A stretch of DNA of 64,000 nt. It comes from JAFGBI01 sp964480725. GTDB taxonomy: Bacteria; Myxococcota_A; Polyangia; Polyangiales; Polyangiaceae. The notes under the pieces were generated by a model. It was not told the DNA's origin, searched no databases, and was given only the letters and a program-made list of their open reading frames with translations. A program made the translations under genes and the position numbers. Location: the NCBI GenBank assembly GCA_964480725.1, contig CAYZQO010000014.1, positions 32,258-96,257 on the forward strand, in the 5' to 3' direction. Positions 53,716-62,505 of the stretch are shown here, one piece after another (within the stretch, counting starts at the first letter, position 1; the number at the start of each line of letters is the position of its first letter).

Positions 53716-54108
53716 TCAGTCGCTGGCGCCGGCGGCGCCCGCAGCGCCGGCGGGGACGGCAGAGGCGCCAGCGGTGGCCGGTGCGCCGGCCCCCGAGGGC
53801 GCACCCCCGCCCGAGGTGGCGCCGGCGCCCGACCCGGCGGCGTTGGGGACCCCGCCGGCGGGGACGTACCCGCCCGCTCCGGCGGGCTCGCACGCCGGCT
53901 CGCAGGCGCTCCAGGTCCCGTCCACGCAGGTCCGCTCGGCATCGCAATAGGGCTGGCAGCTCTCCGTATCTCCGTCCTCGCAGATGGAGTCGCTGGAGGC
54001 GCCGCCCGTGGCGGCGTTCGCCGAGCTGTCGGAGTCGGCGGAGTCGCAGGCGACCAGGCCGAGGCACACGGAGGCCGAGAGCAGGGCGAACCGGACCAAG
54101 CGAGTCAT
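53716..54108 (-). CDS. Small cysteine-rich lipoprotein
   Basis: A 130-residue protein from ATG 54108. The signal sequence ends in a lipobox GLVAC (Cys21). The mature part has seven cysteines within about residues 43-72, in the pattern CEDGDTESCQPYCDAERTC then VDGTWSACEPAC, probably disulfide-linked. The C-terminal 55 residues are a low-complexity Gly/Ala/Pro/Ser tail. The C-x-G-x-W-S-x-C form recurs in myxobacterial secreted proteins, but no function is known. It lies upstream of the aromatic leader on the same strand, with a separate promoter in between, and is divergent from the hisN-like gene. Confidence 0.75.
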   Translation of the reverse strand: MTRLVRFALLSASVCLGLVACDSADSDSSANAATGGASSDSICEDGDTESCQPYCDAERTCVDGTWSACEPACEPAGAGGYVPAGGVPNAAGSGAGATSGGGAPSGAGAPATAGASAVPAGAAGAAGASD

Positions 54109-54263
54109 GGGAGGCCGAGTCTACCGCGGTCCGCGCCTTCGACAACGTCCAAGCGCGCCGCGCCGCCCGTGGCGGTGGGGAGGTCGCGCCCGCATCGGCC
54201 TCGTCCTGACGCTCCGTTGACGAAGGCTGGTGACCTCGCGACGCCTGCGGCAGGATCCCGGCC

Positions 54264-55043
54264 ATGGACGCCCAGGAGCTTCGCGAGGTCCTCGAGTTCG
54301 CGGTGGAGGCGGCGCAGCTCGCCGGGACCTTCACGCTCGGCTACTTCCAGGCGGACACCCCGGTCGAGCTGAAGGCCGACGACTCCCCGGTGACGGCGGC
54401 CGATCGCGGTGCCGAGTCGCTGCTCCGCGAACGCATCCACCGCGCCTTCCCGAGCCACGGGATCCTCGGCGAGGAGCACGGTGAGGAGATCGGCACCGCA
54501 CCGGCGCGGTGGATCCTGGATCCGATCGACGGCACCGTCTCCTTCGTCTGCGGCGTGCCCCTCTACGCGGTGCTGGTGGGGTTCGAGTGGGAGGGCGAGA
54601 TGCTTGCCGGGGTGATTCACCTGCCCGCCCTGCGCGAAACCGTCTGGGCGGCGCGCGGCCTGGGCTGCTTCTGCAACGGGCGGCGCGCGCGGGTGAGCAC
54701 CGTCTCGCGCCTCGCGGACGCACGGGTGGTGCACGGCGGGGCCGCGTGGCTGGAGCGCTGCGGGCGCGGCGCGGCGCTCGGGCGCCTGCTCGCGGGCTGC
54801 AAGCTGGATCGCGGGTGGTGCGACGCGTACGGCTACGCCCTGGTGGCGACGGGTCGGGCCGAGGTGTCGCTCGATCCGGTGATGAAGATCTGGGACACAG
54901 CGGCCCTGCTCCCCGTGCTGGTCGAGGCGGGGGGAGAGCTCACCGACTGGAGCGGCCAGCGCAACCACCGTTCGCCCGAGGCCGTCGGGACCAACGGCGC
55001 CCTCCACGCCGAGGTCCTCGGGAGGCTCCGCGAGCCGGCCTGA
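54264..55043 (+). CDS. Inositol monophosphatase family protein, probably histidinol-phosphatase HisN
   Basis: A 259-residue Mg-dependent phosphatase. Motifs of the superfamily are in order: KADDSPVTAADRGAE, GILGEEHGEE with the metal-binding Glu pair, ILDPIDGTVSF (D-P-I-D-G-T) and MKIWDTAALLPVLVEAGG (W-D-x-A). DPIDGT followed by SFVCGVPLYAVLVG resembles HisN histidinol-phosphatases more than inositol or CysQ-type enzymes, so the likely reaction is L-histidinol phosphate to L-histidinol. No other his genes are nearby, and substrate specificity in this family is hard to assign from sequence. ATG 54264 is the natural start, and a lipoprotein gene diverges from it. Confidence 0.82.
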   Translation: MDAQELREVLEFAVEAAQLAGTFTLGYFQADTPVELKADDSPVTAADRGAESLLRERIHRAFPSHGILGEEHGEEIGTAPARWILDPIDGTVSFVCGVPLYAVLVGFEWEGEMLAGVIHLPALRETVWAARGLGCFCNGRRARVSTVSRLADARVVHGGAAWLERCGRGAALGRLLAGCKLDRGWCDAYGYALVATGRAEVSLDPVMKIWDTAALLPVLVEAGGELTDWSGQRNHRSPEAVGTNGALHAEVLGRLREPA

Positions 55044-55109
55044 ACGCGCGCGTCGCGCGGGGGTGTGGGCAGGGTTCGGTCGGGGGCGGGGCGGGGGCCA
55101 GCCGCCGCG

Positions 55110-56621
55110 TCAGAGGTCGTCCGAGAAGAAGAGGCGGAAGACGCCCAGCGAGAGCCCGACGATCACCAGCGGTCCGGCGATCCAGAGCGGCCGGAAGGGG
55201 AGCTCCGGTAGCTCGCTGCCCCAAGCCTGGTAGGCGAGTGCGAGCCCGGCTACCACGATCCCCGCCACGATCAGCCCCGAGGGAAGGCGCAGGCGGGCGC
55301 GCAGCGATCCGACCGCCTCGCGCTCGGTCCGGGAGCGGGCCTGCGCCGCTCGCGCCTGCTGCGCCAGTTGGTCGAGGCCCCGGTGGAATCGCTCGCGCTC
55401 GGCGCCCCCCGCGTCTGGCGTCGGGGCGGGGGCTGCGGGGCGCGGAGCGAGCCCTCGAGCGATCGCGGCGCGGGGTGGCGCCGGCACCGGCACCGGGGCC
55501 GGCGGGGGCGGCGCCTCGTCCGCCGCGCCCCGGTCACGGCCGACCAGGGGCGCTGGGTCGACCAGCTGGGTGAAGCTCTCGACCTCGGCCAGTGTGTCCT
55601 TGGGGCGCGGGCCTGGCCGTGCCGCTCGGGGGGGCGCGGCCGGCGCGGGCCACTCGCCGGCGCTCGTCACCGATGACCGGAGGGCCTGGCGGAGGTTGGC
55701 GTAATAGTCGGCGACGGTGAGGTAGCGGTCGCGCGGATCGACCGCCAGCGCTTTGAGGAAGACCGCCTCGACGGCGTCGGAGACGTTCATCCCGAGCGCG
55801 CGCGGCGTCGGTCGCACCGTCGGATCGAGGGCGGCCCCGAGCATCGCCGCATGGTCCCCGTCGATGGGCGCGCGGCCCAGGATCGCCTCGAGCATGGTGA
55901 GCGCCAGGCCCCAGACGTCGGTCCAGGGACCGGTTTGCCCGAACCGCTTGGGCGCCCATTGCTCGGGGGCAGCGTAGCCGGGCGTAAAGGCCGACAGCGC
56001 GCCGCCCTGCAGGGACATCTTGCCCACGATGGCGGTTGCAGCGCTCTTGACCTTCGCGATCCCGAAGTCGAAAAGCTTGGGGATCCGTTTGCCGTCGATG
56101 GTTGCGATGAAGACGTTGGCGGGCTTGAGATCGCGGTGCAAGACCGAGAGCGTCCCATCGGCGGCGGGGAAGGAGTGTGCCTGATGGAGCCCCTCGGCGG
56201 CCGGCATGAGCAGCTTCGTCAGCTCGTCGAGCGGGAACGGCCCCCTCCCGTCCCCCAGCCGTTGTTGAAGGAGCTGCTCCAGCGACGCACCCTCCAGCCA
56301 CTCCATGGCAAGGTAGGGCACGAACGGAACGCTCGCGCCGTCGAGCGTTCCGGCGTGCAGCGGGCGGACCACGGTGGAGATCCGTGCGGAGAGCCGGAAC
56401 AGGACCTCCGCCTCGGCCCGGAACTGCTCGAGGAACGCGGCCTGGTCGGCGCCGGTCAGGGAGGTCGGGACCTTGAGGCACTTGAGGGCGACGGGGGCTC
56501 GGAATGCCTGGTGGTACGCCCGATAGACGACGGCGAAGCCTCCCTCCGCGACGGCTTGCTCCACCCGGAAGGCGCCGGCCTGCACCGACCCTTCGATGCA
56601 GAAGGGATCCCGGTCCGACAT
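55110..56621 (-). CDS. Ser/Thr protein kinase with two C-terminal membrane helices
   Basis: A 503-residue protein from ATG 56621, with GGGAGG ending 6 nt upstream. The kinase domain covers about residues 18-290: AEGGFAVVYRAY (first Gly of the loop replaced), Lys47 in VALKCLK, HRDLKPANV (Asp164), DFGIAK (Asp185) and GYAAPEQW. It should be catalytically competent. A Pro/Ala-rich linker is followed by a charged helix (about residues 400-440) and two hydrophobic segments (LIVAGIVVAGLALAY and LWIAGPLVIVGLSLGVF) separated by a short loop, so both ends may be cytoplasmic, leaving almost no outer sensor domain. It is divergent from the GH57 gene, with a GC repeat between them. Confidence 0.9.
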   Translation of the reverse strand: MSDRDPFCIEGSVQAGAFRVEQAVAEGGFAVVYRAYHQAFRAPVALKCLKVPTSLTGADQAAFLEQFRAEAEVLFRLSARISTVVRPLHAGTLDGASVPFVPYLAMEWLEGASLEQLLQQRLGDGRGPFPLDELTKLLMPAAEGLHQAHSFPAADGTLSVLHRDLKPANVFIATIDGKRIPKLFDFGIAKVKSAATAIVGKMSLQGGALSAFTPGYAAPEQWAPKRFGQTGPWTDVWGLALTMLEAILGRAPIDGDHAAMLGAALDPTVRPTPRALGMNVSDAVEAVFLKALAVDPRDRYLTVADYYANLRQALRSSVTSAGEWPAPAAPPRAARPGPRPKDTLAEVESFTQLVDPAPLVGRDRGAADEAPPPPAPVPVPAPPRAAIARGLAPRPAAPAPTPDAGGAERERFHRGLDQLAQQARAAQARSRTEREAVGSLRARLRLPSGLIVAGIVVAGLALAYQAWGSELPELPFRPLWIAGPLVIVGLSLGVFRLFFSDDL

Positions 56622-56700
56622 CGCAGCCTCCCATGGTAGCCAGCGCGCGCCGAAGCCGCACCCGTATCCGCGCGCCGGCGCCCGCGGTGTGCGTCTCCCC

Positions 56701-56756
56701 GCGCTGCCCGCGCCGCGCTGCCCACGCCGCGCTGCCCGCGCCGCGCTGCCCGCGCA
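56701..56756 (+). repeat. Four copies of a 14-bp GC-only tandem repeat
   Basis: GCGCTGCCCGCGCC repeated four times head to tail from 56701 (units at 56701, 56715, 56729, 56743). The second differs by one base and the last by its final base. It lies between divergent genes, 80 bp upstream of the kinase start and 130 bp upstream of the GH57 start. Confidence 0.85.
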
Positions 56757-56885
56757 GCAAGGCGGACCGGCGCGTGGGCCGGACGGCGCCGCGGCGGTGC
56801 GGTCGGCCGCGCCACGGTGCGCCGGGCCCTGGTCGACCTGTCCGACCTGTGCGATGACCTCCCGTCGGAGAGGCGAGCGCGCGCG

Positions 56886-58133
56886 ATGTCGGACGTCCAT
56901 CACGCAATCGGGCTCACGATGCACCAGCCGCCGGGGAACCTCCTCCGGCTGCACAACTCTGCGGAGCGCTGGGAGGTGCGCCAGATCCTCTGGGCCTACG
57001 CGCGGGTCCCGGAGATGCTGCGGAAAAATGGCGCCGGGGCGCGCCTGCACCTCATGTTCAGCGGCACGCTCCTCAAGCAGCTGGAGGACCCGGCCACGGC
57101 GGACACCTTCGGCGATGTCGTGGACGTCCCGGGGCTGCTGGAAGAGTACCGGACCGCGTCGGGGGCGGAGTTCCTGGGCTCGGGCCTCTTCCACCCCGTC
57201 TACCCGCTGATCCCGGCCGCCGACTGGCCCGCGCAGACGCAGTGGTGGCAGGGCCTCGGGCGCAAGATCCTCGGTCGCGACTGGTTCCCCGGCTTCTGCC
57301 CGCCCGAGATCGGGTTCTGCCAGGAGATGATCCCGCACCTGGTGGAGGCGGGGTACCGCTATGTCCTGGTGGATTGCCTCTACATCAAGCCGCGTCGCGA
57401 CATGCGCTGGCACGAGATGCGCTTTCAGCCCTTCTGGTGTAGCTACGGGGGAAAGCGCATCGTCGTGGTGCCGGTCGAGCGCGAGCTCTCCAACGCGCAG
57501 TACAGCGGCACCGAGCTGTCTTGGTTCGAGCAGGAGATCGCGCAGCGCACGCAGCACTGCGACTTCCCCGCCCTCGTGACCACCTGGTCGGACGGCGAGA
57601 ACGGGGGCTGGTTCCGCATGCCCGAGTGGCAGCACGGCTTCTTCGGGGTCTTCTATAACCCCTTGATGGAGCGCGCCCGGGCCGGGGAGCTCGCCTTCGC
57701 TCCCACCAGTATCAACGAGTTTCTGGACCGCCACGAGCCGCGCGAGGAGGTGGACGTGCACCGCGGGGCCTGGAACACGGGCAACCACTGGGGTGGCGAC
57801 TTCACGCAGTGGACGGGATCGCTCCTGCAGAAGCGCGGGTTCGACGAAATCCACAACGCCAGCGCCTTCTATCATCGCACCAAGCGGGACTGGGAGCGGG
57901 CGGCGCCGATGATGGCCGAGCCCGAGGCGGCGCGGGAGCTCATTCACCAGGCATACGATCGGCTCCTGGTCGCAGAGACGAGCTGCAACTTCTACTGGGG
58001 CTCGAGCTGGGTGCACCGAGCCTTCGACGAGATCGAGCAGTGCTACTTCCTCCTGGATCAGGCGCGGCGGATGATGCCGAAGGAGGCCCTGGCGGAGCGC
58101 AGCGAGCCCGCGGGAGCCCAGGGGTCGGTGTGA
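56886..58133 (+). CDS. Glycoside hydrolase family 57 protein
   Basis: A 415-residue protein. ATG 56886 is chosen because GGAGAGG lies about 11 nt upstream and the next residues start the family domain; GTG 56817 in frame is possible. HHAIGLTMHQPPGNL holds the H-Q-P motif at the start of the GH57 barrel. GFCPPEIGFCQEM gives the conserved P-E-x-x-F/G with the nucleophile Glu, and TTWSDGENGGWF has the Asp of the acid/base region. GH57 enzymes act on alpha-glucans (amylase, branching or transferase types); the exact reaction is not evident. The stop overlaps the Nudix start by 4 nt, so the two are co-translated. Confidence 0.85.
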   Translation: MSDVHHAIGLTMHQPPGNLLRLHNSAERWEVRQILWAYARVPEMLRKNGAGARLHLMFSGTLLKQLEDPATADTFGDVVDVPGLLEEYRTASGAEFLGSGLFHPVYPLIPAADWPAQTQWWQGLGRKILGRDWFPGFCPPEIGFCQEMIPHLVEAGYRYVLVDCLYIKPRRDMRWHEMRFQPFWCSYGGKRIVVVPVERELSNAQYSGTELSWFEQEIAQRTQHCDFPALVTTWSDGENGGWFRMPEWQHGFFGVFYNPLMERARAGELAFAPTSINEFLDRHEPREEVDVHRGAWNTGNHWGGDFTQWTGSLLQKRGFDEIHNASAFYHRTKRDWERAAPMMAEPEAARELIHQAYDRLLVAETSCNFYWGSSWVHRAFDEIEQCYFLLDQARRMMPKEALAERSEPAGAQGSV

Positions 58134-58690
58134 GCTTGGCCGCGGCGGCGTCCGCGGTCGGGGACATCGATTGGGTCCGGTGGGTGCCGCGGGAGCGGGC
58201 CACGCTGGTCTTCGTGGTAGAGGGCGAGCGCGTCCTGCTGATCAGGAAGAAGCGCGGGCTCGGGGCCGGCAAGATCAACGGGCCTGGCGGCCGCCTCGAG
58301 CCTGGCGAAACCCCGCTACACTGCGCCCTGAGGGAGGTGCGGGAGGAGCTCTGCGTGACCCCCCTGGGGGTGACGGCGCGGGGCCAGCTCTCGTTCCAGT
58401 TCGTCGACGGGTACTCCCTCTTCGTGCACGTGTTCGCCGCGAGCGGCTGCGAGGGGGAGCCGACGGAGACGCCGGAGGCGCTCCCCCTCTGGGCGCCGCT
58501 CGCCGCGATTCCGTACGGGCAGATGTGGGCGGACGACGTCCTGTGGCTGCCGCGCCTGCTGGCTGGCGAGCCCTTCGTGGGGCAGTTCGTCTTCGACAGC
58601 GATGCGATGCTCGATCACCGGGTCTGGGCCCCCGACGAGGCGGAGTTCGCGGCGCTGCTGGATTCAGTGTTGATGCCTGGAAGCAAATGA
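58130..58690 (+). CDS. Nudix hydrolase, MTH1-like
   Basis: A 186-residue protein from GTG 58130, overlapping the GH57 stop. GGRLEPGETPLHCALREVRE followed by EL is the Nudix box (G-x5-E-x7-R-E-x-x-E-E) with its metal-binding glutamates. KINGPGGRLEPGE before the box, and MWADDVLWLPRLLAGEPFVG after it, are like MTH1 (8-oxo-dGTP pyrophosphohydrolase), where W-N-G-F-G-G and a D-D-x-W region shape the purine pocket. Nucleotide-pool sanitation is the best guess; a role in nucleotide-sugar turnover with the GH57 partner is the alternative suggested by context. Confidence 0.87.
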   Translation: MSLAAAASAVGDIDWVRWVPRERATLVFVVEGERVLLIRKKRGLGAGKINGPGGRLEPGETPLHCALREVREELCVTPLGVTARGQLSFQFVDGYSLFVHVFAASGCEGEPTETPEALPLWAPLAAIPYGQMWADDVLWLPRLLAGEPFVGQFVFDSDAMLDHRVWAPDEAEFAALLDSVLMPGSK

Positions 58691-58738
58691 GCGACGATCC
58701 GTCCGTCGTGGGACGACAGCGGACGGGAGGAGCGGGTC

Positions 58739-60043
58739 ATGGCGTCGGGGTTTGGTGACCTTACCCGGGAGGAGCTGGAGTTGCGGCTGGCGGCCGCCGA
58801 GGCCCGGATAGCGGAGTGCGAGCGGACGCGGATGATGGTGGGCGCCACCCTGCCGCCGTCCGGGGGGCACGGCGACGGGGCGCTGTCCTCGCAGGCACAG
58901 CAGGCGCAGAAGCTGGAGAGCCTGGGGGCGCTGGCGGGCGGGATCGCGCACGACTTCAATAACCTCCTCTGCGGGATCCTCGGGGGCGTGGAGCTCGCGG
59001 TGGACGAGCTCGACGCTGCTCACCCGGCACGAGCCGACCTCGACATCGTGCAGCGCACCGCGCGGGAGGCCACCGAGCTCTGCCGCCAGCTGCTCGCTTA
59101 CTCCGGCAAGGGGCGCTTCGTCATCGAGCCGGTGGAGCTGTCCGAGTTGGTCGGGTCCATGCAGAAGCTCCTGCGCGTTACCGCGCGGAAGAACGTGAAC
59201 TTGCGCCTCGATCTGGCCCGAGGGCTACCGGCCGTGACCGCGGACGCCTCGCAACTCCGCCACGTCGTCATCAACCTGGTCGCGAACGCCTCGGAGGCGA
59301 TCGGCGCGGCGCCGGGCACCATCACCGTCTGCACCGGGCTCATGACCTGTGACGACGTCTACCTCCGCACGACCTACCTCGACGACGTGCTCCGGCCCGG
59401 CGCCTACGTGTTCGTGGAGGTCGCGGACAACGGGTGCGGGATGGATGCGGCCACCCGGGAGCGCATCTTCGATCCCTTCTTCAGTACCAAATTCGTCGGG
59501 CGCGGGCTGGGTTTGGCAGCGGTGCAAGGGATCGTTCGCGGCCACGCGGGCGCGATCAAGGTCTACAGCGAGGTTGGCTCGGGGACGACCATCAAGATCC
59601 TGTTCCCGGCGAGCGCGGAGGCAGCGGCCGGCTGCCGGCCCGCGCCCACCGCGCCCGGGTGGCGCGGCCACGGGCTGGTACTGCTGGTCGACGACGAGCC
59701 CGTGGTGCGCGCGGTCGGGACGCGCATCCTCGAGCGGCTCGGCTTTGAGGTGCTCACGGCCGCCGACGGGGTCGAGGCGCTCGAGGCGTTCGAGCAGGTG
59801 CGGGATCGCGTCGTGCTGATCATCCTCGACATGACCATGCCCAACCTCGGCGGCGCGGCGACCTATCGGCAGCTTCGGGCGCGGGATCCGGGCGTGCGCG
59901 TCGTGCTGACGAGCGGATACAATGAGCAGGAGGCGACCAGCCATTTCAACGGGAAGGGGCTGGCGGCGTTCGTGCAGAAGCCGTTCCAGCTCGAGTCGAT
60001 GCGCTCCACGCTCGAGCGGGTCCTCTCGGTTGGCGAGCCCTGA
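58739..60043 (+). CDS. Hybrid histidine kinase with C-terminal receiver
   Basis: A 434-residue cytoplasmic protein with no membrane helix; ATG 58739 follows GGGAGGAG. An N-terminal coiled coil (about residues 8-32) precedes the dimerisation helix with GGIAHDFNNLL (His71 phospho-acceptor). The ATPase domain has the N box NLVANASEAI (Asn183), VADNGCGMD (G1), DPFFSTK (F box) and GRGLGLAAVQGI (G2). The receiver (about residues 312-430) has DDE at 318-320, Asp364 in IILDMTMPN, SGY and FVQKPF. H-x-F-N-N-L-L kinases with an attached receiver are typical of NtrB-like soluble hybrids in myxobacteria. The signal and final output are unknown, as no DNA-binding partner is adjacent. Confidence 0.93.
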   Translation: MASGFGDLTREELELRLAAAEARIAECERTRMMVGATLPPSGGHGDGALSSQAQQAQKLESLGALAGGIAHDFNNLLCGILGGVELAVDELDAAHPARADLDIVQRTAREATELCRQLLAYSGKGRFVIEPVELSELVGSMQKLLRVTARKNVNLRLDLARGLPAVTADASQLRHVVINLVANASEAIGAAPGTITVCTGLMTCDDVYLRTTYLDDVLRPGAYVFVEVADNGCGMDAATRERIFDPFFSTKFVGRGLGLAAVQGIVRGHAGAIKVYSEVGSGTTIKILFPASAEAAAGCRPAPTAPGWRGHGLVLLVDDEPVVRAVGTRILERLGFEVLTAADGVEALEAFEQVRDRVVLIILDMTMPNLGGAATYRQLRARDPGVRVVLTSGYNEQEATSHFNGKGLAAFVQKPFQLESMRSTLERVLSVGEP

Positions 60044-60245
60044 AGACGCGTCCCCGGGGCGCCAGCGAGGCGCGGCGCGCGCGGGCGTGAAGCCAGGTGT
60101 CGTCCCGCGCTGAGGCGGACTGTGCTGCGGCAGCCCTGGCGGCCGAACGCGGTCGGCCTTTCGTCCCGGGGCGGGTCTGCCTCGCCTCGCCGGTCCCAAG
60201 CGGCTCGACGCCTTCGTTCGGTCAAGGTCTGGCTGTCCGTTCGGT

Positions 60246-61978
60246 GTGGAGCCTGTATCATGGACCGTAGTGACGGGATCGCGGTTGAAGCCCGCACCCA
60301 TCGACCTCAAGGCGGTGGTCCTCACCCCCGAGGAGGGGTTCGTCCTTTCGCGCCTCGACGGCCCGGTCGACGCGGCGCAGATCGCCGGACTCACCGGGCT
60401 CGCGCCGGATCGGGTCGACGCCATCGTCGCCCGGCTCGTCGAGGTCGGCGCTCTCATCCCCGGCGGGAGCTCGACGCCCTCCGCGCTTCCCTCGCTTCCC
60501 CCCGGCGGAAACGTCGCGTCGCGCTCGCCAGGGGGGGCGCTCGACCCGTTCGCCGGGGCGGACGGGCTCGCGGCGATGCCGCGGATGCCTCCGGCGCCCG
60601 GCGTGCCCAAGATCGCGCCGCCCAGCGGGACCTCGCGGCCTCGGGCGGCGTTGCCGATCGCGCCCGCTTCGCAGCGCGCCGATCCCATGACGGCGGGGCT
60701 GCCCGAGGAGCTCCTGCCGCCAACATCCGGGCGGGTCCGGCTCCCCCCGGGGCTGCCGGCGCTGTTCGATACGGGCGTCGAGGCGGAGGGCTCCGACGCG
60801 CCGGGTGAGCCGCTGATGCCGCGGAGCACGCCGGTTCCGCGCGCGCCACCCCGCGGGGAGCAGCCGGCGGCGGCGACAACGGGGCTGCCGGAGGGCGTGA
60901 CGCCGTACGAGGGCGAGGCGCTGCCGGAGGGCGTGACGCCGTACGAGGGCGANNNNNNNNNNNNNNNNNNNNNNNNNNNNNNNNNNNNNNNNNNNNNNNN
61001 NNNNNNNNNNNNNNNNNNNNNNNNNNNNNNNNNNNNNNNNNNNNNNNNNNNNTGACGCCGTACGAGGGCGAGGCGCTGCCGGAGGGCGTGACGCCGTACG
61101 AGGGCGAGGCGCTGCCGGAGGGCGTGACGCCGTACGAGGGCGACGCGCTGCCGGAGGGAGCGATGGACTCCGCGGGCGAGGCGCTGCCGGAGGGCGTGAC
61201 GCCGTACGAGGGCGAGGGGTTTCCGGATGGAGCGATGGCCTCCGAGGGCGAGGGAGCGGCCGCGCCTGGTCTGAGCTCGCTCGGCGACGTCTTCGCGGCG
61301 TACGCCGCCCAGTTTCGCCAGCTTGCCCCCGCCGAGCGGCGTGCCATCGCGAAGGACGCGGACGATCCCGATCTGCTCACGCTTTGCCTCGATCCGGATC
61401 CGGCGGTGATCGGGGCCATCCTTGCCAACCCTCGGAGCGGCCTCTTCCACGCGCGCCGGATCGCGCTGCACCACCGGAGCTCGGCCGGCATCGACCTGCT
61501 CTGCCGCCGTGCCGAGCTCTTCCGGGACTCGCTGGTGCAGCGCAACCTCCTCCGGAACCCCCAGCTCGCCGAGACGATCCTGCAGCGGATCACCGCCGGC
61601 AAGCAGCTCGCGGACGTGCACAAGCTCTGCCTCGACCGGGAGATCCCCGAGCAGAGTCGGCTCAAGCTCCGCGCCGACCTGCGGAGGCGCTTCGGCAACT
61701 CGAGCGCGGACGAGAAAGTCGAGCTGGTGATGCGGACGGAGGGGCGCGTGCTCTCGCTGCTCTCCGGTTGCACCTTCGACGCCAAGTCGGCGGCGACCCT
61801 GGCCCAGCGCACGATCACCTCGCTGGTGCTGGTGCAGAACCTTGCGCGTTTTCCGGCGACCCCGCCGGTCGTGCTGGCGAGGCTCGTCGCGCTGCCCATG
61901 GTGTCACGTCAGCCGGCGATCAAGCAGCTGGTGCTGCGTCACCCAAACCTGCCCGGCGACGCCAAGCGCCGCGCGTGA
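60246..61978 (+). CDS. Repeat protein with winged-helix-like N-terminus and LRV-like C-terminus, interrupted by an assembly gap
   Basis: The frame starts at GTG 60246 (GTG 60270 is possible, lying 8 bp after a TATCAT) and ends at 61978. Residues about 15-75 (AVVLTPEEGFVLSRLDGPVD, then a helix-rich GLAPDRVDAIVARLVEVGAL) resemble a small winged-helix-like module. A Pro-rich linker leads to a 12-residue repeat LPEGVTPYEGEA. The 100-N run interrupts this repeat and shifts the frame, which is an artefact of the arbitrary gap length. After the repeat, about 240 residues carry leucine-rich-variant or HEAT-like helices (AVIGAILANPRSG, LVQRNLLRNPQLAETIL, IKQLVLRHPNLPGDAK). Function unknown; a protein-binding scaffold is likely. 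Confidence 0.68.
60885..61255 (+). repeat. Coding 36-bp tandem repeat around the assembly gap
   Basis: Units of exactly 36 bp start at 60885 and 60921 before the gap, and at 61076, 61112, 61148, 61184 and 61220 after it, with a partial unit at 61053. Each encodes 12 residues of the type LPEGVTPYEGEA; the later units diverge (LPEGAMDSAGEA, FPDGAMASEGEG). Near-identity of the central units explains why the assembly broke here. Confidence 0.9.
60953..61052. other. Assembly gap of exactly 100 N
   Basis: A placeholder run inside the tandem repeat. From the repeat phase the true missing length should be 17 + 36n bases (17, 53, 89, 125 and so on), all of which restore the reading frame; 100 does not. 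Confidence 0.95.
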
Positions 61979-62007
61979 CCCCCGTCGGGGTGGGGCCGCA
62001 AGTTCAC

Positions 62008-62337
62008 TCAGGGGTCCCGGGGGAGGCGCCGGCGCAGATCCTCGAGGATTACCCCGCAGGGGTTGATCTTGGACAGTTCGGCGTTGCCCCAGTTCGCCTT
62101 GGCCTCCTCGAGCGCGTCGCGGAACGCGCGGTTCTGATCGGCCGCCTCCGCCAGCGCGACGCGCGCGGCCTCGAGATCCCCCTTGGCGCACGCCGCGTCC
62201 ACCGCCTCCAGGCTCACCTTGGCGGCGGCGGGGCCCCGCTTGCAGCCGCCGCCGAGCGCAGCCGCGAGGGCACCGAGGACGAGCGCGACACGGAGGGGCT
62301 GCCGAGGGTGGGTGGAGGGGGTTGCGGGGGGCTTCAC
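62008..62337 (-). CDS. Small lipoprotein of unknown function
   Basis: A 109-residue protein from GTG 62337, with GAGGG a few bases upstream; an in-frame start at 62406 would add an Arg-rich stretch and is less likely. The hydrophobic segment RVALVLGALAAALGGGC ends in a lipobox (Cys32). The mature part is a helical, TPR-like stretch (VDAACAKGDLEAARVALAEA) with two more Cys and a DP end. No family is recognised. It converges with the repeat-protein gene and diverges from the aminotransferase gene (168-bp gap). Confidence 0.62.
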   Translation of the reverse strand: MKPPATPSTHPRQPLRVALVLGALAAALGGGCKRGPAAAKVSLEAVDAACAKGDLEAARVALAEAADQNRAFRDALEEAKANWGNAELSKINPCGVILEDLRRRLPRDP

Positions 62338-62505
62338 GGCGCCCTCACGCGTAGCACGGCGAGGGCACCGCGAGAACGCCGCCGCGCGCTGGCTCGCGGG
62401 GCCCACCCTGCCGGCGGCGCGCTCCCGGCGGTCGCCGGCCCTTGCCGTGGGTTTGTCGGTCGGGATCCCGCCGTGCTAGGGAATCGCCCCGCAGGGCATC
62501 CCGCC

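Noticed and set aside
60885..61255. Regular 36-bp repeats that could suggest a CRISPR array
   Set aside because: Units are contiguous with no spacers, are coding in one frame and diverge gradually toward the 3' end.
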